Source of the DNA: Tenrec ecaudatus
Taxonomy: Eukaryota; Chordata; Mammalia; Afrosoricida; Tenrecidae
Direction of reading: 5' to 3'
DNA: 64,000 bases
Assembly: GCF_050624435.1 (NCBI RefSeq)
Contig: NC_134538.1
Coordinates: 117,574,437-117,638,436 of the forward strand
Shown here: positions 22,860 through 34,657 of the stretch, piece by piece
Layout of the letters: each line of letters starts with the position of its first letter
Position numbering within the stretch: the stretch's first letter is position 1
Translations under genes and position numbers: made by a program
The notes under the pieces: model-generated
What the model saw: the letters and a program-made list of their open reading frames with translations, nothing else
The model's database searches: none
Told to the model about the DNA's origin: nothing

Positions 22860-23660
22860 TGTTCTTTTTCAGATCCAGTATGCCACGCAGGATAAATTCC
22901 CCTTAGTAGTCATGCCTGCTTAGGTTGCTCTTAGGTGGGATGTTTTCTCAGATTTTTTGTCTGGTGACCTTGACAATTTTGACTATTATTTGTGAAATAT
23001 TTTGTAGAATATTCCTCAGGAGGGTTTGTCTTAAGGGGGGGTTTCCTCAGGTGGGTTTTTCTTGCGAGTACACTGAACCTATGTGTTTTTGTGAGAAAGA
23101 TTACAGAGGGAAAGTGGCAGTCTTATCACTGAGCATCAGAAGGGCTTATGAGGGGGTTCAGAAAGTTAATGGAATATCTTTCAGTTCCACCTTTCTACTA
23201 GCTCTTGGGAGCACCTGCCTTCGATCAGTAGGAGTTATTCCTTGTGATCCCTTAGCAGCCTGCATTTCCTCAATTTGAGTTTGTGTGTGTTCACTTTCAC
23301 CACTGAAAAGGATTGTCTTCCTCCTTCATTTTAGTCCTGTAATATTTGCAAGAAAGTCACTGTGTACAGCCCACAGTCAAGGTGTGGAAAATGATGACCC
23401 ACCCCATTCAGGGGATAGTATATACATAGCCTATTTGCAAGTATTGGCACGAAATATTTATCTCTTTCCCCAAATTTATGTACTATTTATTTAAGTCAGT
23501 CATATATTGATATCAGTATGGACCCATGGATATTTATCTTATACTTTGAATTATAAGGCCATACTGCTTTGGTTATTTTTTCCCTCTAATATTTTGTTTG
23601 GCTTGCAGACTCATTTCACACACTCCCACCATTGCTGGTTTCCAAAGCTGACTTTTGGGA
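22860..23660 (-). repeat. Ancient L1M fragment
   Basis: The plus strand holds T-rich blocks such as AAAGTCACTGTGTACAGCCC and TATCAGTATGGACCCATGGA followed by TATTTATCTTATACTTTGAA, which I associate with old mammalian L1M elements lying in reverse. A stretch at 23120-23240 may be a later insertion. The 117- and 69-codon plus frames are not genes. Confidence 0.55.
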
Positions 23661-24760
23661 TCACTCTCTTACATCCGAGATGTTGCTCCACAGTGATGGC
23701 TTGGCTTTCCTGCTGGAGTCTTAGCGTCGGTCAAGTCTGCCCCCTGAGAGGGAGGAAAGTGGAGGCTTGGGGAGAACTCTGTTCTCCAGGAAAAACTCTC
23801 ATCATAGCCCACACCTGGCTATCAAAGAGGAACCTCTCTTCACTACGCCTATAAGCGTTCTTGGTGATTTTGATACACGTACAATTATGGTTATAATTCT
23901 ATAGCATCTCCATTCTCAATTACCTCCTCTACAAAGATCACATCCCTGGCCCTTCGGCAGGGACCCACTCTCTTCGTCATAAGATATAATTTGCTACAAA
24001 CTGCCTTGACTCGGTCCACCCTGTGGAGATTATCAATGCTCCTAACCTTTGTTTTATTCTTATGTCCCTACACATGAACTTATATCCAATGGCCTATTTT
24101 TCTCACATTCTTGTCTGCCTCACATTCTTGTCTGTTTCTTTATAACTATGACATTTTGATTTATCTGCCATTTCCACAAATAATGCAATGAAATGTTCTT
24201 AACCAATTCACTCTGATTTTTTGGGAGCTAATTTTCAAACTTCTCCTCCACCTCAGCCCTTTGACACTCCTTTCCTTCCCCCTACTCTCGGCTATGAACT
24301 GGCCTCGGAAGAACTGAGGAAAGAATCGCTCCTGGCCCTCATTCTTGGATGATGTTAAAATCACCTTCAATTTGATGCCATTCCTTTCCTACCTACTGAG
24401 TGATAGAACTCCATTCTCTTCTGAAACATCATTGCATTTTCCTACCCTGAATCATTCTGTCAACTATACTTCTACATTAAGTTAATTTTAAGCAATGTTT
24501 TCTACATTACGTTAAAACCGGACAAAGGAACGACACCAATAACGACACCAAAAGTGGGCCCCAAGTTTAGGCATGAAAAGGCCTGAAGTAAATGGAATCT
24601 TACATTTTCAGAAACGAAGTTTAACTCCGCTCCTCCTACGATGTAAGGCATAAATTCCAGAGAAATAGACTAGCAAACTGTGAAAATTATTTATCGCTCC
24701 TCTCATCTAATAGGCATATGTTTTACATTGCACTCATATACCAGTAAAAGCTTTTGTCTG
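23661..24760. other. Unassigned sequence
   Basis: Moderately GC-balanced around 23700-23850, AT-rich after that. No gene or named repeat was recognised. Confidence 0.35.
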
Positions 24761-24764
24761 ATTT

Positions 24765-25850
24765 TTAAATTATTTTAAAAATACTTTTATTGGGGACTCT
24801 TACATCTCTTATCACAATCCATACATTCATCCGGTGTGTGAAGCACATTTGCACATATGCTGCCATCATCATTTTCAAAGCACTCTCTTCCCACTTGAGC
24901 CCCTGATATCAGCTCCTCGTTTCTTTCCCCTCCCTCCCCCACCTGCCCTCCCTCATGAACCCTTGATAAGTTTTAGATTTTTTCCCCCATATCTTACATT
25001 GTCCTCCATCACCCTTTACCCACTTTTCCACAATTTGTCCCCCTGGGAGGAGGTTCTAAATTGATCCTTGTGATCAATTTCCCTTTCTCCCCACACTCTC
25101 CCTGAATCCTCCTGGTATCTCTACACTGCTTGTTTATCTATCCTGGATTTCCTGAGGAAATTTTTCTATCCTGAATTTACTGTGTTGTGGGTTCTTATCT
25201 GTAGCAGTGTGCATGATCTGGTCTAATCTGATTTGTAAGGTAGAATTGAGGTCATGATCATGGGGTGAAGGAAGCACCAAAGAACTACAGGAAAGTTGTG
25301 GGTTTCATCTGTGCTATACTGTACCCTGACTGGCTCATCTCTTCCCTGTGACCCCTCTGTGAGGGGATGTCCAATTGTCTACAGATGGGCATTGGGTATC
25401 CACTCCATGTCCCATCCTCCATCCCATTCACCTTGCGTATGATTTTGTTCTGGGTCTTAGATGCCTGATACCGGATCCCATTGACACCTTATGATCACAC
25501 AGACTGATGTGTTTCTTCCATTTGGGCTTTGTTGCTGCTCAGCTAGATGGCCGCTTGTTTATCTTCAAGCCTTTAAGACCCCAGATGCTATATCTTTTGA
25601 TAGCCAGGAACCATTAGCTTTTTCACCACATTTGCTTATGCACCCATTTTGTCTTCAGTGATCCTGTGGATTGTTAGAATATATAAATGAGAGGAGACTA
25701 GAACTATCTACTCATATCTATATGTTAAGAATTAAGGTTGCAGATGGACATTGAGCCTCAACACAAGTACTCCCTTAACACAAGAACACTTTGTTCTAAC
25801 AATCAGGCATTCTGTGATGCTTACCTTCCTGACATGATCACTGAAGACCA
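24765..25850 (-). mobile_element. L1-type LINE 3' end with inverted 5' segment (twin priming)
   Basis: 24765-25663 is the L1 3' UTR in reverse, with its A-tail at the left end. From about 25676 to 25850 the next-upstream L1 segment follows in the opposite orientation. The two parts meet at the same L1 position: GTCTTCAGTGATC (25651-25663) is the exact reverse complement of GATCACTGAAGAC (25836-25848). This is the classical 5'-inversion product of L1 integration. No ORF remains. Confidence 0.85.
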
Positions 25851-26303
25851 GTACAAATTTTATAAAAACTAGTCAAGAGTAGTTTCAAAGTCAACACTCT
25901 AGAAATATATAAATAACATGAAAGGGAGGTATGAATGAAATGCACTCAATTTATCATAAAATGAGATGATCTATTTTTATGTCATGCTATACTGATATGA
26001 TGTGATCTGTTATGTTTCTTTTTAAAATTTTGGACCTATTTAAAATGAATTGTGGTTTTGCTCATCCATCTGCTGCTGTGATAAAACAATTTTGATTCTT
26101 TCAGAATGGTATGAAATTAGATTCTTATGAGTATAGTAATAGAATTTGGTCTGTCCAAATTTTCCCAATAATATTTGAGCTTCCAGTAAAAAAGGTCGGA
26201 AGCTAATTGAAATCAGACAGTTCTTAGGTTATGAGTGAGATCCACTCGTGAGTGTGTCTTTACATTCAGTCTGTGGGTGAGTTAGAGTAGGTGCGTGTGG
26301 CGC
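25851..26303. other. AT-rich spacer
   Basis: Nothing recognised. Confidence 0.4.
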
Positions 26304-26823
26304 TTGTCGTTAGGTGCCACTGAGTCAGCCCATCAGAAAGCCCCACCCCTTCCTCTCCGTGCTTCCGATGCCTGAGCCCATAGTGGCAGTAAATGTGTCA
26401 CTCCATCTCATCCAGGGCCTTTCTCCTCTTTGCTGCCCCTCCACTTTACAAAGCATGATGTCCTTCTCCAAGGACTGGTCTCTCCTGATAACATGTCCAA
26501 AGTATGTGAGATGAAGTCCTGCCAACGTTGCCTCGAAGGAGCACTCTGGCCTTAGTTCTTCCAATGAGGATAGGTTTGTCCTTTCAGCTGTCCATGGTAT
26601 TTTCAATTTTCATCACCAGCACCACAATGAAAATGCGTCTATTCTGCCATGGTCTTCCTCATTTGATGTGCAACTTCCATACACATATATTTCATGCAGT
26701 GGTGAATAACATGACTTGGGTGAGGCATACCTTAGTCCTCAAAAAAGTATCCTTGCTTTTTAATATTCTAAAGAGGCCTTGTGCAGCAGATTTACCTAAT
26801 ATAATGAGTCTTTTGATCTCTCT
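26304..26823 (-). repeat. BovB/RTE LINE, 3' part of an interrupted copy
   Basis: The minus frame reads EVFGHVIRRDQSLEKDIM-like sequence at the polyprotein end, then the tail TAGGTGCCACTGAGTCAG on the plus strand. The same element resumes at 27360 beyond an inserted L1. Confidence 0.85.
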
Positions 26824-27359
26824 TTCTTTTTAAAAATTTTAAATCGTTTTATTGGGAGCTATTAAAGCTATCATAACATTCCATAGTTCAATCACATCAA
26901 GCAGTATCATAAAGTTGCTACCACAATCAGTTTCAAAATATTTTCTTTCTTCTTGAACTCCTTGATATCAGCTTCCCTTTGTCTCCTCCCTCCCTTCTCC
27001 TGTCCCTGTATTTATTTATTTATTTCCCTACAATAGGTGGGTTTTGTATTGGTTTTATTTTTGCCCTATCTTATACAATCCAATATATCCATTCACGTAC
27101 AGTTCTGGTGTCCAGTCCCATCACATGGGGTTCCACAGTCATCAGTGCTCCCTTTTCTCCCCTCCCCCCTTCTCTTCCAGTTCCCTCATGAACCCATGAC
27201 TCCTGTTAACTGTTTCTGAAGGGTTATCTATGTAGGCTTTCATGTACCAAACGATCTTAAATATGCAAATGAACATACACAAATCTAAGATGATTAATGA
27301 GGTAAAACAAATAAAAACCATAATAGGAAGGGGAGGAAATATTAAAGATTTATTTAATG
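26824..27359 (-). mobile_element. L1-type LINE 3' end inserted in RTE
   Basis: The A-tail end lies at the left (TTTTTAAAAATTTTAAATCG). The copy is 5'-truncated at about 27359. The RTE host bases TAATGAGTC..GATCTCT occur on both sides (26803-26820 and 27360-27379), an imperfect target-site duplication. The L1 subfamily looks older than those at 43 and 61 kb. Confidence 0.75.
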
Positions 27360-28047
27360 TAATGAGTCACTGGATCTCTGGACTGCAGTTTGTATGAATG
27401 TTGATTGTGAATCCAGGTAAGAAAATTCCTTGACAACTTCTTGTGGTGTCACCTATTGGTCCAGTTGTGAGGATTTTCGTCTTCCTTACATTGAGCTGTG
27501 ATCCACACTGAAGGCTACAATTCTTGCTCTTCATCAGCAAGTGCTTCAGTTCCTCTTCACTTTCAACAAGCAAGATTGTTTCCTCTGCATCCTGCAAGTT
27601 GTTAATAAACTTTCCTGATACTACCCTCTTCTTCATATAACCCAGATTCTCTGATGACTTGCTCAGCATATAAATTGAATAAGCTTGGTGAGAGGATCCA
27701 GCTCTGACACATACCTTTCCTGATTGCAAACCCTGCTGTAATCCCACGTTCTGTTCCCATCACTGCCTCTTGGTCCAATCACAATTTCCCAATGATGACA
27801 AGGAAGCATTCTGGAATTCCCATTCTTCTCAAAATCATCCACAGTTTATTATGGTCCACAGAGTTGAATGCATTTGCATAGTCAATGAAACACAAGAAAA
27901 CATCTTTCTGATATTCTCTTCTTTGAGCCAAGATCCACCTGACATCAGCAATGATGTCCCTTTTTCCACGCCCTCTTCTGAATCCTGCCTGAACTTCTGG
28001 CACCTCCCAGTCAGCGTACAGCTGGCTCTTGGACATACTTTACTGAA
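27360..28047 (-). pseudogene. BovB/RTE reverse transcriptase remnant
   Basis: The minus strand encodes the RT fingers and palm of a BovB/RTE LINE. The 85-codon frame at 27779-28036 contains VQAGFRRGRGKRDII, FLCFIDYANAFNSVDHNKLW and MGIPECFL. The AFNSVDH part corresponds to the first catalytic aspartate region. A second frame at 27367-27747 carries MLSKSSENLGYM..., AEETILLVESEEELKHLLMK (the YADD box eroded to -AEET-) and LNVRKTKILTTGP. Frames are split by shifts and the active-site motif is lost, so it is inactive. The copy continues at 26304-26823. The RTE family encodes an apurinic-type endonuclease plus RT and is thought to mobilise AfroSINEs, which share its 3' tail. Confidence 0.9.
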
Positions 28048-28514
28048 GGAAAAGACTCGCGGACTTTTTAATTATTTAACAGCTGCATGTGCCACAGTGA
28101 AGGTGATGCGATGATGAATTGGTTGTGAACAGGAGTTGGTTCAATCACTTCACAGCAACGACAAATGTGTGTAACATTAAAGGCAAATAAGAGGGGCCCA
28201 TCGGTTTGACATTTACAACCTGGGGTTGTAATTACAGGAAATATCAATCTTCTTGGTTTCAGCATCTGTATAGTGAATACATCAATATTTACAAAATGAG
28301 CTCACATTCTTTAAGGCATAAGTTATAACTAAATGTAAAAAACACAATCTCAAACCTCTGTTTTAGAAACATCGATGTATTCAATTTATTTTAAGGGGTC
28401 TCAAAATATTCATGAAAAAATGAAATAAAACAATTATGAATCTTTTATGTCCTCTTATATAACTGGCTTGTATTTATTTCTTCCTGAAACTTGGAGAGAA
28501 TTTATCATGGACTT

Positions 28515-28668
28515 TTGTTGTTCTTGTTCGGTGTCCTGGAGGTCAGTTCTACTTAGAGCCACCCGGTACACAACAGAAGGAAACACTGCTTGGATTGGGG
28601 GCATCCTCGGAACTGCTGCTGCCGTTGAGCCCATTGCTGCAGCCTCTGCATCCATTTTGTTATTGTAA
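28515..28668 (-). repeat. BovB/RTE LINE 3' tail
   Basis: Reversed it reads GCTGCAGCAATGGGCTCAAC and TTCCTTCTGTTGTGTACCGG, the last 150 bp of the RTE family. The overlapping 78- and 75-codon frames are spurious. Confidence 0.75.
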
Positions 28669-28923
28669 GTGCCACTAATACAATTGAACACGATGTCCAG
28701 CTTATAGCAGAAATAAAAATCTCTAAATATTTCCGGTTTACAACAGGAAGAAAAACCCCTAAATATTTCAAAATGACCAATGCAGAAAGCTAAAATATAG
28801 AAATCATATGAACCACTAGAAGGGATATTTAAAAATAACCATTAAACTCCTTATTCAAAAATTTAAATCCATTTCTGAAGACTTACTACAAAACCACCTT
28901 CATTGTATTTACATACAGCAATT
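28669..28923. other. AT-rich spacer
   Basis: Nothing recognised; the same holds for 28048-28514. Confidence 0.4.
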
Positions 28924-29115
28924 TAGGAGGAGCGTTGGTGGTTCAGTGGGTAAGTACTTACCTACTAACCTAAAGGAAGTCTGAGAACCCCCCGGTGGTT
29001 TAGCCTCGCTGGAAAGATGTCACAGTGTGCTTCTCTAAGATTAATGTCTTGGCAATCCTATGGGGCAATATAATCTGTCCTATGGAGCTAATATGAGTTG
29101 ATGTTCTATAATTCA
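28924..29115 (+). repeat. AfroSINE
   Basis: GGAGGAGCGTTGGTGGTTCA head, CTGGAAAGATGTCACAGTGT middle and CCTATGGGGCAATATAATCTG body; the tail is worn. Confidence 0.85.
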
Positions 29116-29140
29116 CAAGGCTTCCCACATTCCCACCTAC

Positions 29141-29647
29141 TGGGTTTGGTAATTCATTGAAATGGCCACACAAAACTCAGAGACAATACGCATGATAAAG
29201 AGTCTTAGTAAGGAAGTGAACAGGTTGCAATGCAGTTGAAAAATGCTGAGGATAAGGTTGCTCACTCAGGACCTGTTACAAAGTTCTTTCAAGGCATGGA
29301 ATGGAACCAGATCTGTGCATTCAGTGCCCAGAGGCACCACACTCCCTTGAAACCACAGTCTGAGGGCAGTCAGTTCCATCTTCATGGATCCCTCACCCCA
29401 CTCCTCCAAGGAAGTACTCAGTGGTACTCCACTCCACAGACCATCCTTCTCCCCCAAAGCATGCTCCTCGCCCCCTGTTCTCAGAGGGCTCATTTTATAC
29501 TTGGCAGCATAGTCATTACCATGACTCCTGGTAATAATTACCCACAAGTAAATCCTACCAGTGTTTTCCACCAAATTCTTACCTGGACCCGTTCAGGAAA
29601 AGGTCTTTTGGTGGAAGTTATAGAGACTTTGACTTAGAAGAGCCACA
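29141..29647 (-). repeat. Probable ERV LTR
   Basis: On the minus strand the sequence starts TGTGGCTCTTC, has a TATA box (CCAAGTATAAAATGAGCCC) near 29505 and ends ACCAAACCCA, so it has TG...CA ends over 507 bp. The overlapping 102- and 135-codon frames on both strands are likely fortuitous. The five bases flanking each side differ (CCTAC, TGAAA), so no duplication is kept. Class is not assigned. Confidence 0.45.
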
Positions 29648-30440
29648 TGAAATAAGAGACTGCCCCTGGTGTAATTGACTGGATGACAATAGACTTTTGG
29701 TTTTTTGTTTATAGCAATTTATGATAGTTTATACTCAACCCTAGAAAAAGGGAAGTACTTGTGAACCAGAGAATAATGAGCAATATATTTTGCTCTGTCT
29801 TCCTATTAATATATATGCAAATATATTGCATATATACTCATATATATGCAAAACAATGAGCTAAAGATGCCATTTTTTATACGTACACAAAGCATCTTCA
29901 AAATTTCATGGAAATATGTATTATAAAAGAATATTATGCATGAATTTTAAAGTATTGTGCACCAAAATAAACTCATATTAACCTGCTATAGCATATTTGA
30001 ATAGGATCAGTTTGGAAGATTAAGAAGCATTAATCACCAGTTGAAAAGAATCTCATTAGATTAATTGATTTATACTCAGATTGAAATGAAAACAGACCTC
30101 AAATTTGTAGTGAAGTTTGGGTGGAAGAATGATGAAATCATCGATTCTGTACAAAGAGTTCATGGGGACAGTGCTTCAAATAATCAGTAGTTTACACAAT
30201 TAATAATTCATTTTTAAGAATATCTGAGAGGGTGTTGAAAATGTAAGCCACTGAGAAAAATAATCCATGTCAGTTTCCAAGGAAATATGATTCTTTCCCT
30301 AATTGAAAAAGACAGATGATTAACAGAATAAACAATAGTCAAAACCATAAACATTTCAATTGGTTTAGCTTACACAATTTTGAATGAAAAATTAAAGCTG
30401 CATAAAATGTCTCTTCTAACGAGCATTCTAGTTGTACTTT
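29648..30440. other. AT-rich sequence
   Basis: Contains an ATATATGCAAATATATTGC-type AT cluster near 29808-29850. Nothing else recognised. Confidence 0.4.
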
Positions 30441-30830
30441 CTCCAAGACAGATGTGTTTGTTTTTCTGGAAGTCCATGGTATTTTCAATACACCAGGCCA
30501 CACCATAATTTAAAGACATGACCCATTCTCCTCCAGCCATTCTCATTCCTTGTCAAGCCTGCCCATGTGTGTGCATGAGGTAGTTGGAAACAGCATGCTA
30601 TTGGTCAGGTGCACCAGAGTGGTCCAGGTGCCACCTCTGCTCTTGACCATCTGAAGAGGTTTTGTGCAGCAGAGTGATAGAATACTTGATTTGATTTATT
30701 GACAGCTACTTCCGTGGATACTGTCAATGCAAGCAAAATGTATTTCTTGGCAACTTCGGTCTTTTCTCCATTTACCAGGTGTTGCCTATTAGTCTAGTTG
30801 GGAGTAGTTTTGTTTTCTGCATATTTTTTA
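30441..30830 (-). repeat. BovB/RTE LINE fragment
   Basis: TCTGGAAGTCCATGGTATTTTC, GTTTTGTGCAGCAGAGTGA and TAGTCTAGTTGGGAGTAG mirror the RTE segments at 26580-26790 and 27450. It is part of a copy that resumes near 31665. Confidence 0.75.
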
Positions 30831-30949
30831 TAATCATTTTATTAGTGTATTCTCCATTATACTTGTCAAAATCAGTGATTCCATTCTTGGGAACATTTTC
30901 AAGCTCATGTGGATGGCTAATATCACCTCCCTCATTTTCCTCTTCGTTT

Positions 30950-31650
30950 TCTTTTTAAATCTTTTATTAGGGGCTCATACAATTCATCACAATCCATACA
31001 TACATAAATTGTGTAAAGCATATTTGTACATTCATTGACCTCATTATTCTCAAAACATTTGCTCTCCACTTAAGCTCCTGGCATCAGGTCCTCATTCCTC
31101 CCCCCTTTCCCGCTCCCCTCTCCAATCATGAGCCCTTGCTAATTTATAAATTATTATTTTGTCATATCTTGACCTGGCTGACGTCTCCCTTCACCCACTT
31201 TTCAGTCACATGTAGATCCTTGTAATTGGTTCTGCTTTTCCAACCCACCCTCTCTTTACCCTCCCAATATCGCCACTGACACCACTGGTTCTGAAGGGAT
31301 CATCCGCCCTGGATTGCCTGTGTTTCCAGTTCCTTTCTGTACCAGTGTACATCCTCTGGTCTAGCCATATTTGTAAGGTAGAATTGGGATCATGATAGTG
31401 GGGGAGGCGGAAGTCTTGAGGGACTAGAGGAAAGTTGTATATTTCTTCATTGCTACATCGTACCCTGTCTGGCTCCTCTCCTCCCGAGACCCCTCGGCAA
31501 GGGGATCTCCAGTGGCCTACAAATGGGCTTTGGGTATCCACTCTGCACTTCCCCCTTCATTCACTATGGTAAGATTTTTTTTGTTCTGATGATGCCTGAT
31601 ACCTGATCCTTTCAACACTTCGTGATCACACAGGCTGGTGTGCTTCTTCC
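30950..31650 (-). mobile_element. L1-type LINE 3' end
   Basis: The A-tail end lies left (TTTTTAAATCTTTTATTAGG). The 3' UTR then runs to GTGATCACACAGGCTGGTGTG and stops near 31650, where RTE sequence resumes. The 111-codon minus frame at 31206-31541 is UTR. Confidence 0.88.
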
Positions 31651-31664
31651 TGAGTTGTAATACA

Positions 31665-32302
31665 TACTGAAAGCAGTAGTTGTTTTTTTTTTTTTTTTAG
31701 GCAATAGAATTTGACTTTGCATTCATTGAATAAGGTTGTGTCATCAGCACATTGCAAGTTGTCAAAGAGTCTTGCTCAATCCTGATCCTTGGCCTTCTTC
31801 ATACATTTCAGCTCCTTGGATGATTTTCTCAGCACCTAGATTGAATAAGTATGGTGAAAGGATACCACCCTGAGACATGCCTGTCAGAAGGATTTTTCTT
31901 CTTGGTCTGTGGACACATTGCTCGTGCATGTAATTAAGCATTCTGGGATTTCCATATTTGCAATATAATTTAGAATTTGCTATTTTCTACAAAATTGAGT
32001 ACCTTTGCATGTTAAATATAACAGAAGTAAACAGATTTTTATTAGTCTCTGCTTTCAGCCAAGAAAGACATCAACAATGATATTACTTGTGCAACATCTT
32101 CTTATGAATCTATATTGAATATCTGGCAACTCCTTTCCAATATTGTAACCATTTAAAATTATCTCCAGCATAATTACATTTGTATGTGATATTATTAATA
32201 TTATTTGATAATTTTCACATTCTGGTAAGCCACTGTCTTTGGCACAGATATGGATCATTTTCAATTAGTTGGCATGTTAGGCTAGCTTCAAAACCAGTGA
32301 TT

Positions 32303-32351
<49 letters not shown>

Positions 32352-32730
32352 AAAAAGGTATCTGCAATGAAGACATTGTTAGTCTTGCAAAATTCTATCA
32401 TGCAATGTCCAGCTTCACTTCTACCACCGAGGCCATATTTTCCAATTACCAGTTCTTCCTCTTTGCTTCCAAATTTCTCATTCCAATCACTATTAATTGT
32501 CAATTCATGCTGACTACATGTTTCATCAATTTCAGATGAAAAATGTTGGCATAACTATTCAAGTACTTCATCACTACTTTTATTAGTTGGTATCTAAACT
32601 TGAATAATATTTGTATTACATTAACTTCATTCTAAATGTATAGATATTCTATTACAGAGAGAATTACTGTTGAAGATAAATCTTGAAGTGTTCTTTTTGA
32701 TGATTTTAATTCATATTAAATATGCAAACA
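31665..32730 (-). pseudogene. BovB/RTE remnant: RT and endonuclease segments
   Basis: This continues the RTE copy from 30441-30830. The minus frame at 32288-32503 carries the endonuclease end: SDWNEKFGSKEEELVIGKYG, then EAGHCMIEFCKTNNVFIADT. These correspond to the GDWNA(K)VG block and following helices of the RTE endonuclease. Between 31740 and 32280 the RT-proximal part is present in broken frames. An (AC)n array at 32309-32347 and a T-run at 31681-31700 interrupt it. It is inactive. Confidence 0.8.
32309..32347. repeat. (AC)n microsatellite
   Basis: AC array inside the RTE endonuclease segment. Confidence 0.95.
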
Positions 32731-32949
32731 AGTTAAAATAAAATACAGTCTACATTTAAAAAATGTTTTTGACGTTAAGTAATTACAAATGGTATACTTA
32801 AACATTAAAGAAACAATGTAGTATGTTAATATGATATACTTTCTCAATTCATAATAGTCATCATGATAAAATAATATATTTAATTTTCCACATTCTTGAG
32901 AAAATATTCCACTTTTTAAGTGAAAACTCAACAGAACAATGAATCTGCA

Positions 32950-33030
32950 TTAATATTTGGGGATGGTGTAAATGATGACCACATCTGGCTGTTAACTGGA
33001 AGTTCGGAAGCTGAGTCCACTCAGGGCCAT
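32950..33030 (+). repeat. AfroSINE head fragment
   Basis: CTGGCTGTTAACTGGAAGTTC preceded by GGGGATGGTGTAAATGATG matches the tRNA-like head. Confidence 0.5.
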
Positions 33031-34088
33031 GCAAAAACTGAAGCTTAGTAATATACCTTGTAGACAGTGGGGTCAAACATGACAGTACTGGCAATACATT
33101 ACTCTGTTGCACATTATTCATCCTGCACGGGAGCCATCTTTATAGTACCAAGTAACTCCGGAAAACAATATAAAAAGTACTTATTCAATATGTTAGAGAA
33201 GACAGATGGGTGAACATGACTCCCAGGAAGCTCTCCTCAGCCAATATGAGGGAAGTTCGGAAAGGGATATCCTGTACTTCCTGACAGTGAGAATCAACTT
33301 GATAATCTACCAAACTTTCTTAAAGCGCGGAAGCAGCAACAACTGATGACAGCCTCCACTTGACCATGGACCAGCTGAACCAGCCATTTCTATGAGCCCC
33401 ACTCCTCCACGGCACAAGTGATTACCCCAAGCTCTGAGGCCACCAGCCAGCCAGAGCCCTCACCTCACTGGCCTCGGGGGGCCCTGAATGGACAGCAGAC
33501 CTCATGGGCTGCTTGTGCAGACACTCTCAAGTTATCCCTTTTGCCATGTTTTATTTTCCTGGTCTGCCTTCTTTTCTACCTCCTTCTCCATTACCTTTCC
33601 CCTCCAAGTACTCCCCCTCCCCCATGTGGTGCACGCACACCTGTGACAATACGACCGAAGGACAGAAACACCCACCGCAAGGCAGGCTTACTTATTACTT
33701 TCTTTCCCTTTTGTCTTTTATTCGATTAGAATACCTTTTAATTTTTATTCTAGTTCTCTTCCACTTCCCTTTCCGGTGTGACTCCACCCTCCTAAGAGTG
33801 AATTTCCCCAGGCAAAAACAGGCAGGCCTGTGGAGTCGGGCAATCCCACTGAATCAAGGGCTTTTTATGATGTTTTCCCCCTTTTACCTCTGATGGCACA
33901 GACCTGCCCACATTCACGCCGCCATAGCGACAGAACGCTCCTGCACCCAAGCCACTGTTCTCCTCTATCGTCTCCCTTGTCTCATTTTCCCTACAAACCA
34001 CACTTTCTTGTCCTTTTATTCTCCGCTTTTCTTTCTTTAATCTTCTACCCTTTCTCTCTTTTTCACTGTGTGTGTGTGTGTGTGTGTG
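33031..34088. other. Pyrimidine-rich unassigned sequence
   Basis: This is C/T-rich, less AT-rich than neighbours, and leads into the LTR at 34089. Several overlapping frames of about 100 codons exist on both strands (33418-33893, 33792-34151), with no recognisable domain. It could be proviral leader or a longer LTR upstream part. A (TG)n run occupies 34067-34088. Confidence 0.3.
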
Positions 34089-34630
34089 TGTTACACCTGG
34101 GTGGCCCAAAATAGGCCCAGGTGGGATTAATTCAGCCAATGGGGCTAACAAGTACCTTTGACCACGCCTCCCTTGCCAAAGGTTTGAAATACCCTGGAGG
34201 CTGGGAGACCAGTCTCTTTTTCACCCTTCTCCTTTTCAGAGACAGGTGGAGGTAGGAGGTGCAAGTGCACCACCTGGGTGGGCCTTTTGGATGCACATGC
34301 GCCTGCTCCGGACCTATTGGTGGCTCACAGCCTCTCTTCTCACTCCCTTTGGACCCCGTGTGTGCCACACCGAGGCTCTCTCTGGTCTCAGGTCCTCACT
34401 TGGGGTGCACTGTTCCTCGAGGTGGCTCTTGACCAGCTGTGAGCCCGAGCGCGGCTCGCATGCGGTTAGGCAAGCTTCTCTGAAATAGCACGGGCTCTTG
34501 GGAGCCAGCCGGTAAAGCCTGAAGCTGCTCCTGTCCTTCATAAAAACTCACTTGGATTGCAAACCAGGCTTCTGCGTGATATCTTTCTCATGTGAAGCCA
34601 AGAACCAAGGTATTTCCCACCTAAGAAACC
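34089..34630 (+). repeat. ERV LTR, same family as 7120-7440
   Basis: It starts TGTTACACCTGGGTGG directly after a (TG)n run. A CCAAT box (TTCAGCCAATGGGGC) and GACCACGCCTCCC lie near 34130-34170, followed by GGAGACCAGTCTCTTTTTC. An ATAAAA near 34540 may be the poly(A) signal. The right end is uncertain, between 34616 and 34640. Frames inside it are not called as genes. Confidence 0.5.
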
Positions 34631-34657
34631 TCATGCCTCTAGTTCTTCTTCTTTCAT

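Noticed and set aside
29230-29637. 135-codon plus frame
   Set aside because: It lies antisense to a probable LTR with a TATA box and TG...CA ends.
33418-34151. Several 94-129 codon frames in pyrimidine-rich DNA
   Set aside because: Frames overlap on both strands and reflect composition bias; no domain recognised.
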